A stretch of DNA of 64,000 bases from a virus: IMG/VR virus record IMGVR_UViG_3300045253_000023, positions 1 to 64,000 of that record. One strand, 5' to 3'. Positions within the stretch are counted from its first letter, which is position 1. Each line of letters begins with the position of its first letter. Below are positions 17,068-25,634 of this stretch, piece by piece. The position numbers and the translations under genes are program-made. The notes beneath the pieces were generated by a model that was not told the origin of the DNA, searched no databases, and saw only the letters and a list, made by a program, of their open reading frames with translations.

Positions 17068-20000
17068 ATGTCGGGCATTCAGCCTCTATACATCAAGCCA
17101 AATGGCTCAGTTATCAAAAAGTCGGAGCTCACAGGCTCCGACTTGACTGATGTCAACAATGACGTTGGTGCGGCAGCTATTGCTGGCGGCGCGGGTGCAT
17201 CTCCGACTTCTCTGATTGTAACACATACACCAGTCAACTATTCAATTGGCGGAGCAATTCCGCCAGTGTCGAAATATGTCGACACACATCTTGCTGGTAT
17301 TGACACTGAGCTTGGAGTCATTCTTGGACTCATTGGCGGTGGTTCCTCTGGATGGAACACAGGAGCAGATTCACCAGTTCCAAGTGGCACAACCAATATT
17401 GATTGGACTGTGTACAATGCGTTCAAAGTAACGCTTCCAAGTCTACACTTCACACAACCAACAATCACAATAGCATTTACTGCGCCTCCTGCGTTGCCAT
17501 CAATGCTTGTGCTTGAACTTTTCCAACCAACACATTTGATTGGTTGGAGAGAAACAAATTTGGCTGGATCAACATTGCCATCTCTTCAGATTTCTGGTGG
17601 TGGCATCATTCCTGCTTCTTTGAATCAAAGTGAAACTTTGGTGCTGACTCTTTGGTGGGATGGCACCAATTACAACGTCACATCAATCAATTCCAGCGCA
17701 CAATATCCATATGGAGCACCAACATTTTCGACATTCAATGCTGGTCCTGGTTTGGTTTCTGATCCAGGGACAGATGGATTCATTCTGACGTCACATGGTT
17801 GGGATGTTCCAGCATTTGATGCTTCTGCTATCATCTCTGGTGTCTTTTCAACTGCACGCATTCCAAGTCTTGATGCCTCAATTATCACAACAGGTGTGAT
17901 CGCAACTGCGCGCCTGGGTTCTGGCACCGCTGCTGCAAACAGTTATCTTGCTGGCGATCAAACATACAAAAGTGCTCTTGTTCCTGCTTCTGTTGCAGCA
18001 ACAGGCACAGTTACTGGATCAAACATTTCTGGTTCAACATCCGGAACCAACACTGGTGACGTTACACTCGCAGCAGTGGGTTCAACTCCAAATGCGAATG
18101 CAGCAACATTGTCTGGTCAGGTTCTCAATCTACAACCAGCTAATGGCACAACACCTGGTGTATTGACTGCTCTTGCTCAAACAATTGGTGGTGTCAAAAC
18201 ATTCACATCCAATCCAATCATCACAGGAAGTCAACCACTTCTCGATATCACAGATACACATTCTGGTGGTAAGCATTGGCAGCTCCGTTCTGGTTTAGCT
18301 GGTGTTGATGTCCTTGACTTCTATAGTGTCAACAATTCCAAGACTCTCATCTCCTTCCAAGCAGATGGTAATGTCAACATCGGAGCTGGAAGCAACCCAG
18401 CCAACAACTCACGATTGTATGTGTTTGGCGGAGCAAATGGCGCTAACATCGATGTTCGTGGTGATGCCGCTGTTCAAGATCAAGCTGTCATTGAGCTAGA
18501 AGGCTCTGACTACGATACCAACTTCAACTCTGTTCGTGTTCAGAACTATGGTGTCGCCAATGTCTTCGGCAACACCATGGGTTACACCAACACCAATCTT
18601 CAAGGATTGATGTTCCAAGGCGTTGACACTGTCACCGCGATGGTTGTGGCACTGGGCAACTTCGACATCCACTTTGGAACCAACTTCAAAGAATGGATGG
18701 ACTTGACCAAGCTCGGCAATCTTGGTATTCACACAACATCACCAACTGCGAACTTCCAAGTCAACCAAGCAACATATGGTCCTGGCACAGTATCCAATGG
18801 AGCTGGCGGCACCACAGTGACTGGTGTCGGAACACAATTCACCAACACATTCAAAATTGGCGACACAATCACCATTGGTTCTGAAACCAAGGCAATTTCT
18901 GCAATTGCTTCAGACACATCGATGACCACTGCGTCATTCACCAGCGCACACAGTGGTCTTTCATATACACTTGTTGGCGGAACGCGATTCCAGGTCTTTG
19001 GTAATGGTGCAGCCACAATGGCTGGCACATTCACGGCTGGCAATTTCTCTGGAACATCTTCCGGAACAAACACTGGCGACGTGACGCTGACTGCTGTCGG
19101 TTCATCTCCATCGGCAAATGGCGCTACATTGTCTGGTCAAGCACTCACTCTTCAACCAGCTGATGGAACACATCCTGGATTGTTGACTTCTGGCGCACAA
19201 ACCATAGGCGGAGCGAAGACATTCTCTGCTGCTATTTCGGCATCAAATCTATCCGGAACCAATACTGGTGATCAGACAATCACCTTGACATCAGACGTCA
19301 CAGGCTCCGGAACAGGCTCGTTCGCTACGACAATCTCTGCGGCTGCCGTGACCCTTGCCAAGATGGCGAACCTCGCAGCAAACTCGATCATCGGTAACAA
19401 CACTGGATCGGCTGCTACACCTATTGCGTTGACTACAACTCAGACCAAGGCATTGTTGGCAATTGCTAACACCGATGTCAGTGGTTTGGGAACCATGTCG
19501 ACACAGAATTCAAACGCAGTCAGCATCAGCGGCGGAACCATTACAACCACTGGCTTGGCATCAGAGACATTCTCTACTGCTGCTGCGGTGTCTGCTGCTG
19601 GTTCAACTCAAGGCACAGCAACTGCCATCACAAATGATTTCAATGTGATCACCACAGTTGCTTCTTCAACTGGTGTTGTCTTGCCTACAGCAACCGTCGG
19701 AAGACGTATGGTTGTTGTTAACAAGGGTGCAAATCCTCTTGCTGTCTATCCTGCTTCTGGAGCATCAATTGATGCTCTCTCAGCCAATGCCGCAGTTACA
19801 ATTCCAGTTGCTGGTTGGGTTGAGTTTGACGCATCATCCACCACTCAATGGTATTCGACATTCAATGCCATCTCAACCTCGGCATTGACAGGTGATGTGA
19901 CAGCTTCTGGAACAACCAACACGATGGCAACCACCATCGCTGCTGGTGCAGTCACATTGACAAAGATGGCGAACCTTGCTGCCAATAGCATCATTGGAAA

Positions 20001-22416
20001 CAACACTGGTTCTCCTGCCACACCTATTGCGTTGACAGTTGCTCAGACATTGACATTGCTTGGCATCACCAGCGGAGCAAGTGTTTCTTCGGTGGCAATG
20101 ACTGTTCCATCAATCATGTCTGTTTCTGGTTCGCCAATCACAACATCTGGAACACTTGCTGTCACCCTGGCAACTCAATCTCAGAATCTATTTTTCACAG
20201 GACCTGCCTCTGGCTCAGCTGCGACACCAACATTCCGTGCCATTGTTCCTCTTGATCTCGGAACTGGTTCAGCTACAGCAAACAACGTGTTGCTTGGCAA
20301 CCAGACATGGGGTACTGTTCCAAATGCTGGATTGACCAATTCTTCGCTGACTATTGGAACAACAGCAATTTCTCTGGGAACCACAGCAGCAACATTGACA
20401 GCATTCGGAGCTGACCAAGAAACATTCTCGACAGCAGCAACTGTCTCAGCTGCTGGTTCAACTCAAGGTACAGCAACTGCGATCACCAAAGACTTCAACG
20501 TGGCAACAACTGTTGCTGCGTCGACAGGTGTTGTTTTGCCTACAGCTACAGTTGGTCGACGTATCATCGTCATCAACAAAGGCGCGAATGCCCTTGCTGT
20601 CTATCCAGCTTCTGGTGCAGCAATTGATGCTTTGTCTGCAAACGCATCTGTTTCTGTTCCAGTTGGTGGATGGATTGAATTCAATGCTTCAACCACCACT
20701 CAGTGGTATTCAACATTAAATGCAATGTCAACTTCAGCATTAACTGGAGATGTGACAGCTTCCGGAACAACCAACACAATGGCAACTACAATTGCCTCTG
20801 GTGTTGTCACTCTGGCGAAGATGGCAAATTTGGCTGCAAACTCATTCATTGGAAACAACACTGGATCACCAGCAACTCCAATCGCATTGACTGTCGCACA
20901 ATCATTGACACTGCTTGGTGTGACATCAGGCGCTTCTGTTTCTTCAGTTGCGATGACAGTCCCATCTATTCTGTCTGTTTCTGGTTCTCCAATCACAACA
21001 TCTGGAACACTTGCTGTCACACTTGCAACTCAGACACAGAACTTGGTCTTCACTGGTCCTGCTTCTGGTTCAGCTGCGACACCAACATTCCGCGCGCTCG
21101 TGGCGCTTGATCTTGGAACAGGTACAGCAAACAGTGGTGTATTCTTCCGTGGAGATATGACCTGGACCAACCAGCTCGCAGGCAATCTGATTTTGACTGC
21201 TGGCAACTCTGCGTTGATCGGAAACACAACAGCAACAACATTGAATTCGATTGCTCCAACTCTTCAAGTTGTAGGCACAACCAACGCCAAGGCATCTGGA
21301 ATTTTTGGACAATGGACTGCTGATGCTGTTGGTTCAACAATCCAGTTCTCCAAGAGTCGTGGTACTTCAATCGGAACTACAACCGCAACTGCCTCTGGCG
21401 ATGTGGTTGGTAAGCTAGATTTCTGGGCAGCCAATGCCAATGGTACATCTGCAATGGCAAATGCTGGATACTATCAAGTTGTAGTTGACGGTACACCAGG
21501 CACAACATTCTCTCCAGGTCGCCATGAATGGTACACAGCAACTGCTGCGGCTGGTCCAGCTGTCAAGATGACATTGACCAATGGTGGATTGCTTGGAATC
21601 GGTAATACACCACAATGTACGCTTGATGTTTCTGGATTCATTCGTCCTGTTTCTACTGCTGTTGTGGCTCCAACAGGCGGCAAGGGATTGGAGTTGTATT
21701 ACGACAGTGCTGGTGATACTGGTGGTGTTCTTGCATATGATCGTACAGGCGGAGCATATAAACCACTCTCACTCCGTGCTCTGAATTTCACATTTGATGT
21801 CAATGGCACAAATGCGATGGTGGTGACACTTCCAATAGCTGGTGTTGGTCAATTCCGAGCTGGCTCTGGTATATTGGCATGGGGTAGCAATCTCGGCACA
21901 ACTGCTGCCAACTACAATATTGGTGGTCAGGGATCATACACTGGTTGGAATGTAACTGGCGGCAACGGCGAAACAGATTTCATCAATCACAGAGGCGGTG
22001 GTGGCGGCGGATTCTATTTCTACAACACTGATGGATCAACATCAGTTACTGCCATTGCTAAGATCATTGGAAATGGTACTGCTCTCGGTCAATTCTTGGG
22101 AGCAAATTATGGATCAACCGAAATTGCCAAGGGCACAATTACATCAACTGTGACTCTTGACTTTACAGCTGGCATGTATCAATCATTCACATTGACAGCT
22201 TCAACAGCATACACAGTTACATTCACTGCTCCAACAAATCCATGTATGATCTATGTGAAGGTTACAGCACCATCTGGTACTGTGCCTGCTGGTACATGGC
22301 CAACCGTCAAAGGAACAGCATTGGCTTCTCCTATCACATCAAGCAAAGCCAACTTCTATGGATTGTTTTATGATGGCACAAACTATTGGAACATCAGTTC
22401 AGTCTTGAACCAATAA
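17068..22416 (+). CDS. Long tail fibre protein
   Basis: A 1782-residue Gly/Ser/Thr/Ala-rich protein. It begins MSGIQPLYIKPNGSVIKKSEL, an attachment-type N-terminus. The shaft consists of related modules: two copies of a GTNTGDVTLxAVGS...GQxLxLQPAxGT...GGxKTF unit (near residues 325-380 and 665-720), and two near-identical 285-residue blocks (residues ~834-1118 and ~1119-1400), each containing STQGTATAIT, DFNV, GVVLPTATVGRR and SALTGDVTASGTTNT. The C-terminal ~250 residues contain a Gly-rich GGGGGG stretch and end WNISSVLNQ, with no intramolecular chaperone motif that I recognise. A host-recognition fibre is the likely role, inferred from composition, length and neighbourhood. Confidence 0.8.
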   Translation: MSGIQPLYIKPNGSVIKKSELTGSDLTDVNNDVGAAAIAGGAGASPTSLIVTHTPVNYSIGGAIPPVSKYVDTHLAGIDTELGVILGLIGGGSSGWNTGADSPVPSGTTNIDWTVYNAFKVTLPSLHFTQPTITIAFTAPPALPSMLVLELFQPTHLIGWRETNLAGSTLPSLQISGGGIIPASLNQSETLVLTLWWDGTNYNVTSINSSAQYPYGAPTFSTFNAGPGLVSDPGTDGFILTSHGWDVPAFDASAIISGVFSTARIPSLDASIITTGVIATARLGSGTAAANSYLAGDQTYKSALVPASVAATGTVTGSNISGSTSGTNTGDVTLAAVGSTPNANAATLSGQVLNLQPANGTTPGVLTALAQTIGGVKTFTSNPIITGSQPLLDITDTHSGGKHWQLRSGLAGVDVLDFYSVNNSKTLISFQADGNVNIGAGSNPANNSRLYVFGGANGANIDVRGDAAVQDQAVIELEGSDYDTNFNSVRVQNYGVANVFGNTMGYTNTNLQGLMFQGVDTVTAMVVALGNFDIHFGTNFKEWMDLTKLGNLGIHTTSPTANFQVNQATYGPGTVSNGAGGTTVTGVGTQFTNTFKIGDTITIGSETKAISAIASDTSMTTASFTSAHSGLSYTLVGGTRFQVFGNGAATMAGTFTAGNFSGTSSGTNTGDVTLTAVGSSPSANGATLSGQALTLQPADGTHPGLLTSGAQTIGGAKTFSAAISASNLSGTNTGDQTITLTSDVTGSGTGSFATTISAAAVTLAKMANLAANSIIGNNTGSAATPIALTTTQTKALLAIANTDVSGLGTMSTQNSNAVSISGGTITTTGLASETFSTAAAVSAAGSTQGTATAITNDFNVITTVASSTGVVLPTATVGRRMVVVNKGANPLAVYPASGASIDALSANAAVTIPVAGWVEFDASSTTQWYSTFNAISTSALTGDVTASGTTNTMATTIAAGAVTLTKMANLAANSIIGNNTGSPATPIALTVAQTLTLLGITSGASVSSVAMTVPSIMSVSGSPITTSGTLAVTLATQSQNLFFTGPASGSAATPTFRAIVPLDLGTGSATANNVLLGNQTWGTVPNAGLTNSSLTIGTTAISLGTTAATLTAFGADQETFSTAATVSAAGSTQGTATAITKDFNVATTVAASTGVVLPTATVGRRIIVINKGANALAVYPASGAAIDALSANASVSVPVGGWIEFNASTTTQWYSTLNAMSTSALTGDVTASGTTNTMATTIASGVVTLAKMANLAANSFIGNNTGSPATPIALTVAQSLTLLGVTSGASVSSVAMTVPSILSVSGSPITTSGTLAVTLATQTQNLVFTGPASGSAATPTFRALVALDLGTGTANSGVFFRGDMTWTNQLAGNLILTAGNSALIGNTTATTLNSIAPTLQVVGTTNAKASGIFGQWTADAVGSTIQFSKSRGTSIGTTTATASGDVVGKLDFWAANANGTSAMANAGYYQVVVDGTPGTTFSPGRHEWYTATAAAGPAVKMTLTNGGLLGIGNTPQCTLDVSGFIRPVSTAVVAPTGGKGLELYYDSAGDTGGVLAYDRTGGAYKPLSLRALNFTFDVNGTNAMVVTLPIAGVGQFRAGSGILAWGSNLGTTAANYNIGGQGSYTGWNVTGGNGETDFINHRGGGGGGFYFYNTDGSTSVTAIAKIIGNGTALGQFLGANYGSTEIAKGTITSTVTLDFTAGMYQSFTLTASTAYTVTFTAPTNPCMIYVKVTAPSGTVPAGTWPTVKGTALASPITSSKANFYGLFYDGTNYWNISSVLNQ
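19567..21276 (+). repeat. 855-bp tandem in-frame duplication in the long fibre gene
   Basis: ACATTCTC(T/G)AC at 19567 recurs at 20422, exactly 855 bp (285 codons) later. Most residues over about 240 codons are the same in both blocks, while many third bases differ, so the duplication is not brand new. The last ~45 codons of each block diverge. Confidence 0.8.
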
Positions 22417-22438
22417 TCTCTGTCATCCTCTGGATGGC

Positions 22439-22445
22439 CTAAATA
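22439..22445 (+). promoter_or_regulatory. Late-promoter-like motif CTAAATA
   Basis: CTAAATA lies 44 bases before the ATG at 22490 and just after a small CATCC/GGATG hairpin that follows the long-fibre stop. CTAAATA is the closest match here to the T4-like late consensus and probably opens the lysis cassette transcript. Confidence 0.6.
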
Positions 22446-22489
22446 CAAATGATTGGTCTCGTCATACAATTTCACAAGGGAAACATATC

Positions 22490-22801
22490 ATGTCTAACAA
22501 AGAACAAACAAAGGCAGAACCACGTACAGGTATCATGTTCAACGCACAGTTTGTGCAGGTAATTGCCGACTATCTGACCACAAAGCCATACAAAGAAGTT
22601 GCTGGCATCATTTCTGGCCTTCAGACAGGTAATGTGATCGATGATCTCGGCATCGCGTTGATGGACACATATCTGAACAAGAATTATGCAGGTTTCCTGA
22701 ATTTGTCGGAAACTGTCGCGGCTGCTTTGAAGCCTACTGAGGCAACTCCGCCACAAGCGGAAGTCAAAAAAGGCGCAAAGAAAGGTTCAACAAAGGAGTA
22801 A
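22490..22801 (+). CDS. Hypothetical protein ahead of the lysis cassette
   Basis: A 103-residue protein. Residues ~15-80 look alpha-helical (FNAQFVQVIADYLTTKPYKEVAGIISGL...LNLSETVAAAL); the last ~20 residues are a Lys/Ala/Glu tail (KKGAKKGSTKE). There is no signal peptide or membrane segment and no recognised family. It starts behind AAGGGAAAC and is the first gene after a CTAAATA late-type promoter, with the small membrane protein gene starting 6 bases after its stop. Co-transcription with the lysis genes hints at a lysis-timing or structural role, but nothing in the sequence decides it. Confidence 0.6.
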   Translation: MSNKEQTKAEPRTGIMFNAQFVQVIADYLTTKPYKEVAGIISGLQTGNVIDDLGIALMDTYLNKNYAGFLNLSETVAAALKPTEATPPQAEVKKGAKKGSTKE

Positions 22802-22807
22802 TGTATC

Positions 22808-23032
22808 ATGGGTTCATATGAAGTCGTTCTGATGTCATTTTTGGTCAAGTGTGTCTTGGCCATGGGTGCTTGGCTCATGTTGCGCTTTGCTTTGGGCAAC
22901 CTCGACAACCTGGCTGGGTTCAGTTTCAAAACATGGATAAACAATGAAAATGGCAGTGATGTTGGCAAGGGCATTTATCTTGGTGCTCGTATTTTTGCCA
23001 TGGCTTACTTGTTCAGCTCAATCCTCTCCTAG
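22808..23032 (+). CDS. Small membrane protein, candidate holin
   Basis: A 74-residue protein with two hydrophobic segments, about residues 5-29 (EVVLMSFLVKCVLAMGAWLM...) and 57-73 (YLGARIFAMAYLFSSILS), separated by a polar loop (KTWINNENGSDVGKG). Two membrane helices, small size and position just before a secreted transglycosylase and a spanin pair fit a class II-type holin. The last 89 bases overlap the transglycosylase gene in another frame, so its second membrane segment and the enzyme's signal peptide are encoded by the same DNA. There is no family match; the holin call is from context. Confidence 0.55.
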   Translation: MGSYEVVLMSFLVKCVLAMGAWLMLRFALGNLDNLAGFSFKTWINNENGSDVGKGIYLGARIFAMAYLFSSILS

Positions 23033-23636
23033 TACAGAGAGTTCCCAGTTCACAGGGACGATCGTAGAAGGAATTGGAATTCCGAGCGAGATTGAGGCAC
23101 ATCGTGCCTCAATGCGAATTGGCATCACTTTCAAGAACAACAAGTATGATGAGTCATTCAAGAAATACGTTGGCATGTACAACCCAACTCTTGATTGGCG
23201 TTTGTTGAAGGCGCAATGCAACACAGAATCAAATCTGAATCCATTGGCTGAGTCGCCAGGAGTTGGAGCACAAGGTCTCTGTCAGTTTATGCCAGAAACA
23301 TGGGCAGAATATCAGTCTGATCTCCACACTGTCGGTTCCCCATTTGATCCCAAGACAAACATCATGTTTGCGGCATATTACATGCATGTCTTGCGTGATC
23401 AATGGACAGCCAAACGTCCAGAATTCGATCATCATTCGTTGGCTATGGCATCATTCAACGCAGGCACTGGGCATATCGAAAGAGCTCAGAGGAAATGCGG
23501 AAACAAGAGTCTTTGGTTTGAAATTTCGCCATGTTTGGTACAGATCACTGGAGTTGCGAACGCAAAGCAAACCACTGATTATGTCATCCGAAATTGGCTC
23601 ACATACGAGGACATAGTCCTCACACAAAAGAAGTAA
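22944..23636 (+). CDS. Secreted lytic transglycosylase (SLT domain)
   Basis: A 230-residue protein with an N-terminal signal peptide (MKMAVMLARA, then FILVLVFLPWL, likely cut near TCSA-Q). Residues ~85-200 form a lysozyme-like SLT domain: catalytic Glu95 in NTESNLNP, followed by GVGAQGLCQFMPETW and the late-domain motif MASFNAGTGHIERAQ. Such enzymes cut the MurNAc-GlcNAc bond of peptidoglycan with formation of 1,6-anhydro-MurNAc. With the spanin-like genes directly downstream it is most likely the endolysin, exported by Sec rather than waiting behind a holin lesion; a virion-associated role is the alternative. The start codon lies inside the upstream membrane-protein gene, behind GGATAA. Confidence 0.75.
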   Translation: MKMAVMLARAFILVLVFLPWLTCSAQSSPSTESSQFTGTIVEGIGIPSEIEAHRASMRIGITFKNNKYDESFKKYVGMYNPTLDWRLLKAQCNTESNLNPLAESPGVGAQGLCQFMPETWAEYQSDLHTVGSPFDPKTNIMFAAYYMHVLRDQWTAKRPEFDHHSLAMASFNAGTGHIERAQRKCGNKSLWFEISPCLVQITGVANAKQTTDYVIRNWLTYEDIVLTQKK

Positions 23637-23646
23637 CAGGTGCATT

Positions 23647-24129
23647 ATGGAAACAATTCTTGCTTTGGGTTTGAAATACTGGAAACAAATCATCGTTGTG
23701 ATGTTTCTTATCTCGATGGTTGGCAGTGTTGTCTATCTCTACAAGGACAATGAGTCCTTGAGTGGTCGTCTTGCGCTTGCGCAGGTTGACAAGAAAGTTG
23801 CGATCGATGATTACAATCGTTTGTCCAAAGCTCAAACAGCTCAGAACAAACAGATTGAAGACCTTCAGTCTCGCAATGCCGATCTTGAAAAGGCATTGAT
23901 GACTTCTCAAACAACCATCAACACAATGGCAGCTAATGCTTCTGTCTTGGTTGGAAAAATCAAGAATCAGGTGTTGCCTCTTGATTGTCAAGGAAAGATC
24001 AACTGGTTGAAGCAACAGGCTCTTCAGATTCAGAAAGACTTCCCAGAAGAAGAAGCTCCTTTGCCTCAGCCACCAGTCAAGTCTTCACTATTGAACCTGG
24101 TTCCATCCTACTTGAAGGGAGGACACTAA
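23647..24129 (+). CDS. Inner-membrane spanin (Rz-like)
   Basis: A 160-residue protein with one N-terminal membrane helix (residues ~14-32, QIIVVMFLISMVGSVVYLY), then a long periplasmic coiled coil (residues ~35-110, with SLSGRLALAQVDKK and LQSRNADLEKALMTSQ), and a Pro-rich end. This is the architecture of i-spanins, which fuse with the outer-membrane partner to disrupt the outer membrane at the last step of lysis in Gram-negative hosts. It lies 10 bases after the transglycosylase and ends 1 base before the lipoprotein gene, the classic Rz/Rz1 order. The call rests on topology and context, since spanins share little sequence. Confidence 0.7.
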   Translation: METILALGLKYWKQIIVVMFLISMVGSVVYLYKDNESLSGRLALAQVDKKVAIDDYNRLSKAQTAQNKQIEDLQSRNADLEKALMTSQTTINTMAANASVLVGKIKNQVLPLDCQGKINWLKQQALQIQKDFPEEEAPLPQPPVKSSLLNLVPSYLKGGH

Positions 24130-24130
24130 T

Positions 24131-24487
24131 ATGAGAAGCGTCGTCAAAATGCTAGTTGTCCTGTTGTTTACAGCAGTCATCGCTGGATGTGACTTAAATC
24201 CAACCAAACCAGTTGAACAACAGATTGTTTACATTGATCGTGTTGTTCATGCTGATCCACCAAAACCAAACGACGTTCAGAAGCCACAAATTCCTGTTAA
24301 ACAATTGACTGGAACAGAATCAGATGATGACACGTTGAAGGCATACGCAACATCAGTTGACTTGCTATTGAATTACAGTCAGCAACTTGAAGCATCTCTG
24401 AAACCATTCTGGGATGCTTACAATGCTGCGATGGCGGCAAAGGCTAAGGAAGCAGCTGCCGCAAAACCACCACAAGGAAAGAAGTAA
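24131..24487 (+). CDS. Outer-membrane lipoprotein spanin (Rz1-like)
   Basis: A 118-residue protein with a lipoprotein signal: MRSVVKMLVVLLFTAVIAGC, lipobox VIAGC with the modified Cys at residue 20. Mature residue +2 is Asp, the inner-membrane retention signal in enterics, which is unusual for an o-spanin, although the rule does not hold in all Gram-negative bacteria. The mature chain is Pro/Lys-rich (KPVEQQ, DPPKPNDVQKPQIPVKQ) and ends with an Ala/Lys tail. It starts 1 base after the i-spanin-like gene, so the two are translationally coupled. Together they would bridge inner and outer membranes. Confidence 0.65.
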   Translation: MRSVVKMLVVLLFTAVIAGCDLNPTKPVEQQIVYIDRVVHADPPKPNDVQKPQIPVKQLTGTESDDDTLKAYATSVDLLLNYSQQLEASLKPFWDAYNAAMAAKAKEAAAAKPPQGKK

Positions 24488-24488
24488 C

Positions 24489-24863
24489 ATGACCACAGCA
24501 ACCCTTGCAGATATTACACGCGGCGATACTCTCGCGTACAAATTGACGTTCACAACAGACGCCAATCCAGGAGTTGCTGTGGATGTTACTGGTTGGGAAT
24601 TCTGGATGACATTCAAAGTCAATCTGGGTGACCCAGATATCCTTGCTCCTCTCCAGATGTTCTACGACAATCCAACAGCTCCTTCAACTGGAATAGTCAC
24701 ACTTGAGATTCCTGGTGATTGTTGCGATGATCTTCCAATCGGTCTATTGTACTGGGATATTCAGGTTGTCATTCCAGCAAGTTCAACTCACGCCAAATTT
24801 GTTCAGACTGTTCTCTCAGGAACTGTCAACGTTGTTTCTGACGTCACAATCACTTCAGTCTAG
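24489..24863 (+). CDS. Small virion-type protein, paralogue of the 25241 gene
   Basis: A 124-residue protein read from the ATG at 24489, 1 base after the spanin stop; in-frame codons upstream (to 24414) overlap the spanin gene and are not needed. It shares a pattern with the protein at 25241: a GD(T/S)(L/I)xYxxxF start, xxWxT(F/L)K, a D..(D)AxLQ segment, and a xLYWD(I/L)(Q/K) strand near the end. Beta-rich and small, it resembles N-terminal domains of baseplate or fibre-anchor (BppU-type) proteins. Function unknown; a fibre adaptor or accessory is likely given the collagen-like fibre two genes downstream of this trio. Confidence 0.6.
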   Translation: MTTATLADITRGDTLAYKLTFTTDANPGVAVDVTGWEFWMTFKVNLGDPDILAPLQMFYDNPTAPSTGIVTLEIPGDCCDDLPIGLLYWDIQVVIPASSTHAKFVQTVLSGTVNVVSDVTITSV

Positions 24864-24871
24864 GATATCAA

Positions 24872-25228
24872 ATGAAGACCACTATCTCACAACTTGATGC
24901 TATTGCGGCGCAGGCCACATTGATTGCTAATGCGGGAACTCGTTTGGGAACTCCAAAGGTTTCTGGATTTTTCATCACGGGCGGCAGTATTCATTGGGAA
25001 GCTGATCGTCCTGGAAACATGAATTTCTTGATTCAAGCAGCAAACCTCATTCCACCTGCTCCAAATGCCGTTGCGTTGCTGAACACAGAAACAGGCTTCA
25101 CCGAAGATGTTTCTGGCAACACAATCGTGGTAACAGATACTGGCGCCTTGGTTTTGTATTATGTTGTTTCGGACATCCATGGAAACAATTCTCAATCTGT
25201 GATCAACAGTTTCGCATTTACACACTAA
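24872..25228 (+). CDS. Hypothetical protein, Ig-like candidate
   Basis: A 118-residue protein: a short N-terminal helix (MKTTISQLDAIAAQATLI) followed by alternating strands (VSGFFITGGSIHWEADRPGN, GNTIVVTDTGALVLYYVVSD) that could form an Ig-like sandwich. It is flanked by two paralogous genes (24489 and 25241). There is no recognised family, no signal peptide and no membrane segment. It is probably a small virion component assembled with its neighbours. Confidence 0.55.
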   Translation: MKTTISQLDAIAAQATLIANAGTRLGTPKVSGFFITGGSIHWEADRPGNMNFLIQAANLIPPAPNAVALLNTETGFTEDVSGNTIVVTDTGALVLYYVVSDIHGNNSQSVINSFAFTH

Positions 25229-25240
25229 GGATTACAGGTA

Positions 25241-25618
25241 ATGCTCAGAACTTTCCCTGATTTCTATGCGGGCGACTCAATCAACTATGCGTTTGATCTC
25301 AGAGATGACGCTGGTGCTCCGCTGGATTGTCAGAACGCCAAAATCTGGTTGACGCTCAAGCACAAGCCAGAAGATTTGGATACAGATGCTGTGCTTCAAA
25401 CCATGTTTAGAATGCCACAATATTCTGATCTGGCAAAATATGGTAAGGTCTCAATCTTTGTCCCTGGAACCATGACTTCTCCACTTGCAGCAACATTGTA
25501 TTGGTGGGATTTGAAGTTGTGTCTTTGGAATCAAACCACTTGTGCTATGGGCACAGTCAAAACAATCGGCCTTGGTGTCTTGCGAGTCAACCAAGAAATC
25601 ACACGTTCATATTCGTAG
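25241..25618 (+). CDS. Small virion-type protein, paralogue of the 24489 gene
   Basis: A 125-residue protein sharing the beta pattern of the 24489 product (GDSINYAFDL, AKIWLTLKHKPEDLDTDAVL, then ATLYWWDLKLCLW). In the product at 24489 the corresponding segments are GDTLAYKLTF, EFWMTFKVNLGDPDILAPLQ and GLLYWDIQVVI. The ribosome site ACAGGT precedes the ATG. Sixteen bases after its stop the third collagen-like gene begins. The paralogous pair around a third small gene suggests a duplicated adaptor module for the adjacent fibre. Confidence 0.6.
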   Translation: MLRTFPDFYAGDSINYAFDLRDDAGAPLDCQNAKIWLTLKHKPEDLDTDAVLQTMFRMPQYSDLAKYGKVSIFVPGTMTSPLAATLYWWDLKLCLWNQTTCAMGTVKTIGLGVLRVNQEITRSYS

Positions 25619-25634
25619 ACATGGGCGGTGATGC

